Assembly (NCBI GenBank): GCA_033807775.1
Contig: CM066319.1
Coordinates: 160,337,983 to 160,401,982, forward strand
Source: Saussurea involucrata
Lineage: Eukaryota > Streptophyta > Magnoliopsida > Asterales > Asteraceae
DNA: 64,000 nucleotides
Direction of reading: 5' to 3'
Shown here: one piece after another, positions 30,252 to 41,789 of the stretch
Layout of the letters: every line of letters begins with the position of its first letter
Numbering within the stretch: the first letter of the stretch is position 1
The notes under the pieces: generated by a model
What the model saw: the letters and a program-made list of their open reading frames with translations, nothing else
Databases searched by the model: none
Told to the model about the DNA's origin: nothing
Position numbers and translations under genes: made by a program

Positions 30252-32600
30252 CAATTTTGTTGGTAAAATAAAGAGATGATGGTGGCACATACTTGCTGCA
30301 AAGAAGATGCATTCCAAATCAAGTCACAGTACCACTAAGGGCACCTTCCTTTATCATAAGTGATGCACCAGCACCTCCCTCTTCAGCACTCGCTCCTCAG
30401 CAGGTTGGAATATCAATTAAACATTTCCTTTAACACCATATTCATAGAAAACCATTTTACAGTCAAAGAGTTATTTGTCTCAGAGGTAAACAAATGTGGA
30501 TACATTGAAATATGCTAACAACGTTCTCTCTAGCCAAACATCAATTACCAAAATGACGTTTCTTCATGCTAGCAGGAACTGTAAACCACCTCAAAGTGTT
30601 TTGTGAGTTTTTGCATTAGAGTTTTAGAAACATGTCAATTGATAATAAGCAAAAAACATGGTGACAGATCTCAATTGCTTGTACAGACTACTGACAGATC
30701 TCAATTGCTTGTAATAACAAATCGCATATTACTTTTCATTTGAAACTTAAATTTCTTAATTTAACAACTTCCTATACTTTTCGAGCTCTTATTCACAATA
30801 AAAAACAAAATGTGCAACGTAAATAACATATTATCGTATCGTTTAGCTAAATCGTCACTGTTCCACATCTGATTTGATTATTGAAAGGTGTCTTGTGTTA
30901 TCTAATCACTAAATTTAATCTACATTCACAACAACTAAACTGGAAAAACAATATTGAAGCTTACCAAGAAGGATAGAGAGGGCGGTGCCTGAGATGTTGA
31001 AGCTTCAACCGTGCCTGAGATATTGAAGCTGGAACAGGAGGAGAGAGGGCGTGAGGAGATATGTAAGGAGAGAGGGCGGTGAGGGTCTTGGGAGGATCAA
31101 GAGTCACCTTGGATGACTCAATTTAGGGACCCGTCGGGGAGGACGAACAGTCAGTTTGATGACTCAATTTGGGAACCGTCAATTTCTAGAAGAAGTCAGG
31201 TGTATTAATTTTTTAAATAAAAAAGGTTTAAGACTTTAAGACTTTTGGTCTAGATGATTTATAAGATAGAATAGATAATGACAACCAAGGCGTTCATAGT
31301 TCTTAAACTTGGAAAGAAACTTCATTTAAGAGTTGAGAGCAATTTTTGCCTTTGTGTAACATTACTTCATTTAAAGTTCTACCAAGTTAGATAACATCTA
31401 CTCACCTTGTTTTTAAAGTTCTTGCCCCCACTTTTTCGCCTGTGTAAACGAACCCCATAACAACTCAAGAAATAAGTTAAGCAAGCATTTAGCAGACCTA
31501 ACAATTTCTAATGAAGAGAAAACCAGAAGTCGTGTGAACATCAATATATGCTATTCTGAGAGGTCAAACAAACCATCACAGGTAGCAAACTTTGAACACC
31601 AACAAGAAATGTGACTTGGGATTAAAGAACATAAATCAAAAATGATTTATAAATGTTACCTTTATGGAACACGGAACACCAAACTTGATGGAGGAGACGA
31701 TTTATAATTGTTACCGTCCAGCTGTGATGGAGGAGACAAAGGGCTCTAAGTATTGCAAACTATGAACACCAAGAAGAACAGAAATCAAAAAGCGATTAGA
31801 GAACAGAAATAAAAATCGATTAAAGAACAGTAAATCAAAATCGAACAAAGAAACCGTAAAATCAAACAGAACAAAATCAAACCCTAAAGTCGATTTGTGT
31901 CTTCGTCGAGCGTGTGAAATCGATAACCACATAAGTAAGAAGGGATTCGATAACTAGGGAAGTAAGAAACCCTAAAATCGATCAAAGAAACCGTGGAATC
32001 GATAACCGAGCCATAGAACATACCAAATAAATGAGAGAGACCAAGCAAGATAGATAAAGGTAGAGGTGAAATCTTGAGGAAGAGAGCCATAGAACATACC
32101 AGAAGTGGAATTTCATTCATAATACCATCACCTACTTCCAAAGAGTTCCATTTCTGGTCAACAACTTCAACTAACATGAATGATTATATTTGAGAGAAGA
32201 AGCAAAAACACAAGTAAAAGTAGCGATTTGAGTAACAATTACCAGATTTGATTTGGGAAGGAGAAGAAGAAAATCGCCGGAGAGAGAAGAGGGGTTTGAG
32301 CGTTAATCTCTTGGGAGAGAGTCAGCGAACGTTTAGGGTTTTTAGGCCGTGAAGAGAGCTTGCATGTTGAAATTTGAGTTCAAATTGAGTAATCTGAAAA
32401 TTGTTTAAAGGAAGATGTGGGTTTGGGAAGAGGAAGAGACGGATAGACGCTTATGTATAGATTACTTGTACAATATGCTTTAGAAGGTTGTAATTAAGAC
32501 TTTTAAGACTTTATGCATTAAAAGGTAATACACAATGCAATAAAAGTTGTTTTTAAGACTTTAAGACTTTTGGTCTATATGCTTTATAAGATAGTATAGA
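30252..32600 (-). mobile_element. Helitron-derived DNA right of the Sirevirus, with two Helitron 5' termini
   Basis: On the minus strand a Helitron 5' end TCTATACTATCTTATAAAGC starts at 32600 after host A, and a diverged one, TCTATTCTATCTTATAAATC, starts at 31275, also after A. Both are followed by repeats of AAGTCTTAAAGTCTT, as is the third at 14187, so they are one family. No matching CTAG 3' end occurs between them; the only one is at 12313. Content is AT-rich with some gene-like patches (for example around 30340-30420 and 32100-32180, minus strand) that I cannot identify. Confidence 0.65.
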
Positions 32601-33266
32601 TTATATATATATTAGTTATTTATAATTTAATAAAAATAACCAAATACAATCTCTTTATTTCGATTTAATGCCATCTTTTACTTAAACTTAATAATAAAAT
32701 AGAAACATATTTATGGGATTTAATATTTCAAGTTTTCAACTTTTAAATAGTTTAGATTTTTGTTTGTTAAAATACTTAATAAGTAAAAAAACATCATTTT
32801 CTTCAAAAAAAAAAGTAAAAAACAGCATAAAACTAATATAAGGAGTAGTAAAATAATCTAACAAAACCATATAAACTAATAAACTAATAAACTAACAAAA
32901 TAAAGTTTAATTAGATGTCATGTCGTATAGTAGAATCTTCAGTTGCTACTAGACTAATATACATGCATATAAAAATGGTCAAAACCCGGTTCTAGGTTAG
33001 GTATGGTCAAAACCGGTCCCGATTTTTGATTGTCCTTTTGTAATCGTTTTCATCGTAATTGGTCCTCGCCCCGACCAAAAATACCCGGTCCTAGACCCGA
33101 CCTAAATCGGTTCCAATTTTTCTAAAAAATCAATTTTGAGCATACAAAATAACTTATTTTAAAGATTTATTGAACAATATCTTATTAAAATACACTTTAA
33201 ATTCTCTAATTGGGGCATCTACAAATACTTCAAAAAAAAAATTATACATGTTTTTTTAATTACGAT
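32601..33266. other. AT-rich intergenic DNA
   Basis: Around 32975-33120 several AAAACCGGTCCC and GACCCGACC words form a diffuse GC-richer repeat, with a short similar patch at 34200-34245. The Harbinger element at 33270 and the Helitron at 34257 may have split one older repeat. No gene. Confidence 0.4.
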
Positions 33267-33269
33267 TTA

Positions 33270-34112
33270 GGCCCTGCATACCGCTCTCGGGTACCAGGGT
33301 CGGGTTCCACCTCGGGCTCATCGGGTTAGCGGGTAGGGGGTACGGTGGGTGCGGGTAGGGGAGCGGGTAAGGGGTATCGGGTTCATGAACCCGTTGATAC
33401 CCGTTGCAAATTTAATTTTTTTTTTTTAAACATTACCGTTTACCAACGGCTATTTTGTTATTTTTTTTTTAATTTTTTTTTCAAATTATACACACTATAT
33501 ATATTAACCTATACCATCTTCATTTTTTCACACCAACTAAAAATATTTTCTTCCATTTCTCTCAAATTCAATACCTTCTTCCATTTCTTTCAAATTCCAT
33601 CATGAATTCAAACACCACACCTACATCCCGTCGTAACCGATTGAGGAGTTCGGATACACCGCAACAAGACCCGGACCTTGGCTTCCAAGCATTTCCTCAA
33701 CAAGGTTATATTCCGCAACCGGCCCCGAACGTATATTGCTCCAACAAGGTTTTACTCCCGCCTTGAGGGAGATATTTTGAGGGCAACTTTAGCGAAGAAA
33801 GAGAGAATTAGAAAATTACATAATTTTTAGTGTTTTTTATTTTTTAATTTTTAATTTTTTAATGAATGATATGAATTTTTATTTTTATTATTTATCTTAT
33901 TTTTATTTATTAAAAAATATATAAATATTTTTATTTTGTTAAATAATTAAATGTATAAATAAAAGAATTAAAACAGCTGAGGTGGCAATTGAGTTCAGTG
34001 GGTTCAGTGGGTTGGCGGTACTCCACTTTAGTGTAAGGAGGGTAGGAAAGAGAAAAACTGATGTGGCGCTGAGGTGACATCAGGGTTCAGTGGGTATGCG
34101 GTACTCATGGTC
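33270..34112 (+). mobile_element. Non-autonomous PIF/Harbinger element with an ORF1 remnant
   Basis: Flanked by TTA (33267-33269 and 34113-34115). Ends GGCCCTGCATACCGC and, on the other strand, GACCATGAGTACCGC. 843 bp. The subterminal region is G-rich (GCGGGTAGGGG repeats), then there is a 5' leader with AACGGCTATTTT and ATATTTTCTTCCATTTC. The leader and the 3' region (GATGTGGCGCTGAGG) match those of the transposase-bearing element at 55440-57330, so the two are related. It carries no transposase. Confidence 0.8.
33602..33829 (+). pseudogene. Remnant of Harbinger ORF1 (Myb/SANT-like accessory protein), internally deleted
   Basis: ATG 33602 opens a 54-codon frame (stop 33764-33766) beginning MNSNTTPTSRRNRLRSSDTP, which I recognise as the N-terminus of Harbinger-linked Myb-like proteins often annotated as 'glutathione S-transferase T3-like' in composites. 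A second frame just after it (to TAG 33829) reads ILRATLAKKERIRKLHNF, which looks like the C-terminus. The DNA-binding middle is missing through an out-of-frame deletion. The identification rests on memory of the family and is moderate. Confidence 0.5.
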
Positions 34113-34256
34113 TTATGAAATTTACTATTGAAACACTTAAAAAAACTTGAAACAATGTAGAAATCTTGAAAAACTTGATATATAATTTATAAAAGAAAAA
34201 ATCGGGCCTATGTATATCCGGTCCCGATCCTAATCCCGATCTATTATATATTTATA

Positions 34257-35182
34257 CTAGATAAGTACCTACGCGCGATGCGGCGCAAAGTATCTCAAAC
34301 CTAAAGCCAAGAATTCGAAAAAATAATTTTGTTTCATGTTCATATTTATACGCTTTTAAATCGCATAACAGATGTATAAAATTAAAGGTCAATATGTTTA
34401 ATTGGTCAAAAAAAATTAGAGAAAATAATATAATCATGATTAAGAAAGTATAAATAATTAAATATACTATACTAAAATATTTGCATATTTATATTTTTGA
34501 AAAAAGGTTCGAATTAAATTCCAAAAGTCAGTTGACAAGTGATATCTTTTTTTTCCAAGTAATTAAATCTCTTATAATAATTGTAAGGGTGTTTCGTTGA
34601 CAAAATGGAATTTGATAGAGTTGTAATTCGTCGAAGGAATTCGACTTTGAAGTAAAAATTGATATGAAATTGCAAAAAGGAAATCACGACAATTTAGTGA
34701 TTATTCGTATCAAGTCCCATACTAATTTCAATAAATTCCATACTAATCACGACACATTAATTCATATATATTTATGATATTTAATAATATAATTAAATCC
34801 AAAAATATTCAATATTGGGCTCATTTCGAAGGTATTGACGAAGCGATTACAATGGTATAATTTGTAAAAAATAGAAATGTTTTTAATGCATTTTAGTTCA
34901 TATACATTATTTATGTTTATATGACAAGAGTCTAAAATGAAAAATAAAAAAGTAAGAGATTAAAAGTAAACTACATACCTAATTATAAGGGTAGTAAATG
35001 TAACGTATAAATTAAAAAAAAATGAATTAAAGAGGGATTTAAGGAGGAGTGAATGTGGGTGTGCTAATTGAACCTATAATGTAAATTGCGTCCAGATACA
35101 TGTTTAGACGGAAAAATACTGAAGTCGGCTCACCAGAAGACGACACGTGACATGTTAATTACTTATTTATTATATGTATAGA
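34257..35182 (-). mobile_element. Small complete Helitron, 926 bp
   Basis: Minus strand. The 5' end TCTATACATATAATAAATAA starts at 35182 after host A. The 3' end has a hairpin GCGCCGCATCGCGC, then GTAGGTACTTAT and CTAG (34257-34260), followed by host T. No coding capacity is visible. Similar internal sequence occurs at about 4140-4390. Confidence 0.75.
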
Positions 35183-36821
35183 TATGATGGGTTATTGGGC
35201 TTTCTCTTAGATCCAATTATCCAAATGAAACCAAGAAATTTCAGCCCAAAATAAATAATACCTAAGCCCATTTTGCTAAAATACATCTCAACCCATGACA
35301 ATCAATCAATATATATTTATAAAGGAAAATGTTAACATGATGACATGACATAATGAGAGGCTTCCATTGCATTTTTTTAATTTCTCATAATTTTGATTTT
35401 TTTAAAGGTTAGCCTTGGTGAAGATAGAACAATAGTATTATTTAGAATGTCCCACATTGGTAGAAAGATGGAGACTTAGGTAATGAAGATGTGTATATAA
35501 ATGGTTGCTTGATGTTGTTGTAATATGTGAAATGGTGTTTAGCTAAATATAGCAAAATCCAAGGATGATTAAGTTAAATTTATATTATTCTCTTTGGTTT
35601 ATTTTAAAATAATTTTAACCAAAGTTTAATGGTTTTATTATCTATATATATACATTAAACAATTAAATAATCAATATATAAATTTTATTGTTTTTATTAT
35701 TTTGGTATACTAACAATGCTTATAAATCTAAACTTTTACTAAATAATCTTTTATTGTTTATTTTCTTTATTTATTTAGTAAGGTAACAATCAATATATAT
35801 ATATATATATAAAGGAAAATCTTAACATGTTGACATGGCACAATAGAGGTCATTTTTCTAATTTCTCATAAGGTAACAATTGTTTATAAATCAATACTTC
35901 ATATTTTTATTTAGTTTTATTTTTCCATAATCAATAACTTAATCAATGATTATAGATAATTCAAATTGTTAATTATAAGCTAACAATGATTATAAATCAA
36001 CTGTTTTATATCTATAAAAGAAAAAACTTAACATGATGACATGACACAATAAGAAGCCTTCATTGCCATTTTCTAATTTCTCATAATTTTGATTTTTTTA
36101 AAGGTTAGCTTTGGTGAAGATGGAACAATAGTATTATTTAGGATGTCCACGTTGGTAAGAAGATGGAAACATAAGTAATGAAGATGTGTATATAAAGGAT
36201 TGTTTGATGTTGTTGAAAATATGAAATGGTGTTTGGCTAAATATAGCAAAACTTATGGATAATTAAGTTAAATTTGTATTATTCTTTTTGGTTTATTTTA
36301 AAATTATTTCAACCAAAGTTTAATAGTTTTAACATCAATATATACATTAAACAATTAAATAATTAATATATAAATCTTATTGTTTTTGTTTTTGTTTTTG
36401 TTTTTGTTTTTGTTTTTGTTTGGTATACGAACAATGCTTATAAATCTAAACTTTATTAATTTTTTAGTAAGGTAATAAATGTTTATAAATCAATACTTTA
36501 TATTTTTATTTACTTTTATTTTTTCATAATCAATAGCTTACTAATAATTATAGATAACTTAAATTGTTAATTGTATGGTAACAATGATTATAAATCAATA
36601 GTTTTATCACATGCATCAGTCTTTTGATTTATTTTGTTACTTTTTTATATATACAATATTATTATATCTTTATTTAACTTCTCATTTAATCTAAAATCTT
36701 TGAATTTTTCATTCAACTAGGACTCTATATAAATATAGTTTTAAAAAAATTATTGTATTTTAAAAACCTCCCATTAATTGATAAAACCTCTCATTTTTTA
36801 TTCATGTAAAAAACTTATTAG
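35183..36821. repeat. AT-rich tandem duplication
   Basis: A unit starting with AACATGATGACATGACA, followed by a CATTGCATTTTT region, GGTTAGCCTTGGTGAAGAT, CCCACATTGGTAGAAAGATG and a TATATAAA box occurs at about 35325-35790. It occurs again at about 36015-36600, with a shortened copy between (about 35805-36000). The copies differ by small indels. Within the second lies a (TTTTTG)n microsatellite, about 36383-36422. The unit could be a decayed LTR or TRIM-type repeat; there is no coding capacity. Confidence 0.6.
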
Positions 36822-36826
36822 ATTAA

Positions 36827-37406
36827 TGATGAGGAGCTTGATCGATCCTCGGTCGAGAATATGAGAGTCGTAACCGTCACACAACTTAGATGAAATCGCA
36901 ATCACCTAAGGGTTCTAATATTGAAATCTCGATCAATATTAGATGTTTTCAATCGAAAGAAAACTGAGCTTACACCAAGTGTAATTGATAATATTATTAA
37001 AAGATGATCCAGAAAATAAAATTACGATCCTATTTAAAGACTCTAGCTAAAAGATAAGGATACTTCTCCTAGACCTACTCAAACTAGGAAACTTCAAAGA
37101 TAAAGATAATGATACTTCTCCTAAACCTACTCAAAACAGGAAACTTCAAAAATAACTTTAGATAAACTCAAATAAAATAAAAGAACTAATAATAACTAAA
37201 ACTAAACTCGATCACCCAACTACGCTTCGTCGACCCATGAGACGCATGAAACGAAAATATTCTGGCTGTCCGTTTTTAACCCAAAACTTGACGTGTCATG
37301 CATAAGAGATATGGGTTCGTACGATGCAGCATCAAATTTATCGAGAATAAAACTTGTTTGTCCAGCATGGGTAGTCATACGTTGTGGAGTTTCAACATCC
37401 TGTTCA
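36827..37406 (-). repeat. 3' LTR of the gypsy element
   Basis: 580 bp. On the minus strand it starts TGAACAGGATG and ends CTCATCA. The purine-rich GAAGGAGGGAA just before it (about 37409-37420 on plus coordinates) is the likely polypurine tract. Confidence 0.92.
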
Positions 37407-37627
37407 TTCCCTCCTTCTTGAAAAAAAATTGTCCTCAAATTGTCATCGTCTAAATATGGAGATAAATCACCGACATTGAACGTAGCACTCACTCCACCGT
37501 AGTCGCTTCGGAGGTCAAGTTTGTAGGCAGCATCCCCGAAACGTTCAAGTACTTTAAAAGGTCCATCAGCTCGCGGAAAAAGTTTGTTCTTTCGCTTGGT
37601 TGGAAACCTTTCTTTACGTAAATTAAG
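37220..37627 (-). pseudogene. gypsy integrase C-terminal tail, overlapping the 3' LTR
   Basis: Same frame as the preceding integrase segment, from which a TGA at 37630-37628 separates it (relatives have Trp there: GDLV-W). It reads KNKLFPRADGPFKVLERFGD and NVGDLSPYLDDDNLRTIFFQ, then crosses the LTR boundary at 37406 and ends at 37222-37220, about 187 bases inside the LTR. Chromodomain residues are not seen. Overlap of the pol frame with the LTR is known in some chromovirus groups such as CRM. Confidence 0.8.
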
Positions 37628-38224
37628 TCAAACAAGGTCTCCTGGTTGGAATTCGGGTTGGCGCCTATTTCTATTTGCTCTTTCTTTGTATTTAGAATTC
37701 ATTTTTTCAATCTGCTTTCTTACTTGCTCACAAGTCTTGAAGAATGCCTCATGTCTTGCTTTAGCCTCGAAGTTTAGAATGTCCTTGTGAGGGATAGCGA
37801 TCAAGTCAACGGGAACAAATGGGTTAACTCCATATACTATCTCAAAAAGGGAGGTTTCCGTTGTCGAAGAAGGCGCCATGTTGTAAGCAAATTCAGCATG
37901 TGCCAACTTTACATCCCAATCCTTGGTCGTTTTGCTTACCAATCCTCTGAGCAGCGTACCCAAACTTCGATTCGTTACTTCCGTTTGCCCGTCAGTCTGG
38001 GGGTGATATGAAGTACTAAACAGCAGTTTAGTCCCCACGAACTTCCATAAAGTCCGCCAAAAATGACTTAAAAACTTGGTGTCCCTATCAGACACAATGC
38101 TTTTGGGAATTCCATGGAGTCGAACGATCTCTCGAAAGTACAAATCGGCAACATTGCTAGCGTCGTCCGTCTTGTTGCAAGGAAGGAAGTGTGCCGTTTT
38201 TGAAAATCTATCCACGACTACCAT
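37628..38224 (-). pseudogene. gypsy integrase core
   Basis: Reads VVVDRFSKTAHFLPC, IVSDRDTKFLSHFW (catalytic Asp), SYHPQTDGQTEVTNRSLGTL (catalytic Glu) and AEFAYNMAPSSTTETSLFEI, the rve core of gypsy integrases. A frameshift near 38230 separates it from the upstream segment, where the first catalytic Asp region lies, after a Trp-to-TAG change at 38288-38286. Confidence 0.9.
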
Positions 38225-38285
38225 AATAGTCTCTACCTCTAGCAGTGAGAGGTAGGCTACAAATAAAATCCATGCTTACGCTTTC

Positions 38286-39807
38286 CTATGGAGCCGCCGG
38301 TACTGGCAGCGGGATGTACAAGCCCTTATGGAAGCCACTCTTGGCTCTCTGACAAGTCGTGCATCGCTTGATGACTCCTTGGATATCGGCCATCATCTTT
38401 GGCCAGTAGAAGTGCTCACACAATAGTTCATAAGTCTTGTGTATGCCAAAGTGACCCGCTAGTCCACCGTCGTGTACTTCTCGAACCAAATGTTCACGAA
38501 CTCCACACTTGGGTATACACAGACGGTTTTGTTTGAAGAGGAACCCATCTTGTACCACAAACAATCCGCTTGGTGTTGCAAATTCTCTCGAAAAATCCGG
38601 ACAGGTGGCATATAATTCCTTCAAGTGTTCGAACCCTAATATTCTTGTGTCTAGGACGGCCAACAAGTAATGTCTTCTGGATAAAGCATCTGCGACCACA
38701 TTACTTTTTCCTTCTTTGTATTTGGAACAGAACGTGAAGGACTGAAGGTACTCCACCCATTTGGCGTGTCGTACATTCAATTTTTGTTGCCCATGAATGT
38801 GTTTCAAGGATTCATGATCCGAGTGTAGGATGAAGGGTTTTGGTCGTAAGTAGTGCGACCAATGGTCTAGTGCTCGTACGATCGCATAAAACTCTTTATC
38901 GTAGGTTGAGTAGTTGAGGCGGGCACCTCCTAACTTTTCACTGAAAAATGCGATGGGTTTCTTTTCTTGTATTAGGACCGCTCCAATGCCGACACCGCTG
39001 GCATCGGTCTCAACTTCAAATAATTTCCCGAAATCAGGAAAAGCGAGAACAGGGGCTTCACAAAGTCGTTGCTTGATTGCTTCAAAAGCATGTTTGGCAG
39101 GGGCGTTCCAAGTAAATTCCCCTTTTTTCATCAACTCGGTGACGGGAGCCATGATAGAACTAAAATCCCGAATGAATCGTCGGTAGAAAGAAGCCAACCC
39201 ATGAAAACTTCGAATTTCGTGTACGTTCTTTGGTTCGGGCCATGAGGAGATGGCTTCCACTTTTGCGGGGTCTACTCTAACTCCGTCTCTGGCTACGATA
39301 TACCCTAAAAAGGTAACGCTTGGAACAAGGAAAGTACACTTTTCCATCTTCCCATATAGCTTATGTTGTCTAAGGGTTAAAAACACCTTTTTCAGATGTT
39401 CATGATGTTCCTCTTTATGTTTGCTGTAAATCAAAATATCGTCAAGGTAAACGACAACAAAAATGTTTAGGAAAGGCCTTAGTACCTCATTCATTAGTCG
39501 CATGAACGAGCTAGGAGCATTGCACAAACCAAACGGCATAACCATCCATTCATAAAGGCCTTGTTTGGTTTTGAAGGCGGTATTCCATTCATCCCCCTCT
39601 CGGATACGCATCTGATGATAACCACTCCGGAGATCTAGTTTTGAGAAGACTGTGGCACCATGCAATTCATCCAACATATCATCTAGTCTTGGTATCGGGA
39701 ACCTGTATTTGATGGTGATGTTATTGACGGCCCGACTGTCAATACACATCCTCCAAGTACCGTCTTTTTTGGGTACTAATAATGCCGGAACTGCGCAAGG
39801 ACTCTTA
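38286..39807 (-). pseudogene. gypsy reverse transcriptase, RNase H and integrase zinc-binding domain
   Basis: Intact open segment between two nonsense codons. RT: LVPKKDGTWRMCIDSRAVN, SKLDLRSGYHQMRIREGDEW, FKTKQGLYEWMVMPFGLCNA and the catalytic VVVYLDDILIYS. RNase H: LFEVETDASGVGIGAVL, STYDKEFYAIVRAL and PKPFILHSDHESLKHI. Integrase zinc-binding: HFGIHKTYELLCEHFYWPKM followed by CTTCQRAKS. It ends at TAG 38288-38286, where the conserved Trp of APW-E is expected. The ATG at 39749 is internal; the segment joins the gag-protease frame upstream without a shift. Confidence 0.93.
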
Positions 39808-39809
39808 CT

Positions 39810-41550
39810 TTACCGTACATAATCGCGGTCTATTAATTCTTGAACTTGTCGCTGCAACTCTTTTGATTCTTCCGGGTTGCATCTATAAGCAGCCTTGTTA
39901 GGGAGGGATGCTCCTGGAATAAGGTCGATGGCATGTTCAATTCCTCTTAAGGGAGGTAGCCCCTTCGGTAATTCGATTGGAAAGACATCTGTGAATTCGA
40001 TGATCATCGCTTGTAGGGTAGCATCCGTTGGGGGAGGGGATTCGATGTTGGTCTCCCGAATATATAGAGCGTAGCCATAGGAGCTTTGTTTCAGCTCTTT
40101 CTCGAAGTCTCGAGCTGATAAGAACATACTATGTTTTGTCGGTTCCCTGGGTAACTCTATGGCGGGAGGTAGCGGTTTTAGTCCAATTCTTTTGTTCCCG
40201 ACCATTACCGAATAAATGTTCTTTCTTCCGTCATGCATCACGTGTCTGTCGAATTGCCATGGACACCCTAGCAGAATTGAGCAAGCTGTCATAAGGATTA
40301 TGTCGCACCAGATTTCGTCTTTATATCCTCCTAATTCCAACACCACCAGTGCTTGTTTTTTTACCCTAAGTGATTCGTTATCATTCAACCAGTTAAGCTT
40401 ATAGGGTTTTGGGTGGTCCTTGAAATCAAGATTTAGTATATTGACGGCTTTGGAAGACACCACATTGGCACACGAGCCACTATCAATGATCAAGCTACAC
40501 CATCTCCCATTCACAAGACATCGAGTCTGGAACAGGTTCTCTCGTTGCTCCTCCTCAATTGGCTCGACTTTAGTGTGTAGAAGTTTTCGCAGAATCAATA
40601 CGTTCTCCACTATGGGTGGGTCAACATACTCTTGATCCTGCCATCCACCATCGTATTCCTGATCAGAATCATTCTCGTCTTGTGTTTCTTGCATCAACAA
40701 AGCCCTTTCTTCATTTTCTACAGCCTCTTCTTCAGCGGCGTATTTAGCCATTAATGCTCTAGCTTCCCTCATTGTGACTGTTACTCTATTCCCGCATTGC
40801 GAAGCTATATGGCCCCAACCTTGACACTTGAAGCATTTTTTGTCCTTGTATTCTCTGGATAGCGTGGTCGTCGGTCTCCCGGTTACCTTCTCGGTTTTCT
40901 TCGAGAACTCGGGTGAAGTCGAGACATATCTTGGGGTTTGTACGTTGTTCCTGCCTTGACTTGATTGTCCGCCTTTGTATGGTGTCAGGTTGTTTACCCG
41001 AAACGAAGGTTTTAGTTTCTCTTTTTCTTGTTGTTCGATCGTAGCTGCAAGTTTCAAAACATCTTCAAAGTGGGTATAGGGCATGGTTTGTACCTTGTGA
41101 GCAATTGTCATATTTAACCCCCGTAAGTAGCGGGCTATCTTCATCTCGTCTTGTTCTCGTAGATCACATAACACGCACAATTTCTCGAATTCTTTCGTGT
41201 ATTCGGAAACGCTAAGACTCCGTTGTTGAAGATAGTTGAGTTTGATGAATTGATCTTGAGTAAATTCTCTTGGTAGGAACCTTTTTTTCAGATGGCGTTT
41301 GAGTTCAGACCAAGTTGTAATCCTTGGCTCTTCTTCTCTGTCTCCTTTCTTTTTCAGGTTATCGAACCATAGGGCGGCATACTTGGTGAGTTTTAGAATG
41401 GCTATTTTGTATGATTTTTGGTCATCAAATCCCTTATAATCAAACACCTTTTCCACTTGTCTTACCCAATCTAAGTATTCTTCGGCATCGCCTTCGCCTG
41501 TGAAGTCGGGTAACTCGAGCAGTCGGAGATCTCTGTCATGATCGTAGTTG
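39810..41550 (-). pseudogene. gypsy gag and aspartic protease
   Basis: Reads the Retrotrans_gag region (YKIAILKLTKYAALWFDNL, LKKRFLPREFTQDQFIKLNY, YLRGLNMTIAHKVQTMPYTH), one CCHC knuckle (CFKCQGWGHIASQC) and the protease (RWCSLIIDSGSCANVVSSKA, with Asp-Ser-Gly). It then enters the RT linker and stops at TAA 39812-39810, where relatives have Glu (YVRES). The N-terminal end of gag is in another frame (41737-41471); the shift lies near 41545. Confidence 0.9.
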
Positions 41551-41737
41551 TTGGGTTGAACCGTTGCCCACCCCTTGGCTGTGTTACAACCTCGCTGGCT
41601 TCGATCGTCTGTACCGTGGATGACACAACGTCTAGCTTTTCGATGGTTTCCAAGTGACGTTGTTTGCTTTGTTCAAGTCTGGCCATGAGTTCTGCTAGTT
41701 GTGCACTTAATCCTGTCAAATCGGGTTGCCCTGCCAT
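41471..41737 (-). pseudogene. gypsy gag N-terminus, frame-shifted
   Basis: ATG at 41737-41735 begins MAGQPDLTGLSAQLAELMAR, a coiled-coil-like start. After RFNP near 41550 this frame becomes unrelated and ends at 41471, while the true continuation is in the frame of the next gag segment, indicating one small indel. Confidence 0.75.
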
Positions 41738-41774
41738 TATTGCGACCGTCTTTAAATCGTAACAACGTGGCGTA

Positions 41775-41787
41775 GGCTCTGATACCA
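41775..41787 (-). promoter_or_regulatory. Primer-binding site, initiator tRNA-Met (gypsy element)
   Basis: On the minus strand TGGTATCAGAGCC begins two bases after the 5' LTR end. Confidence 0.93.
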
Positions 41788-41789
41788 CT

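Noticed and set aside
31711..32177. Two Phe/Leu-rich ORFs on the minus strand
   Set aside because: Low-complexity translation of AT-rich Helitron DNA; no family resemblance.
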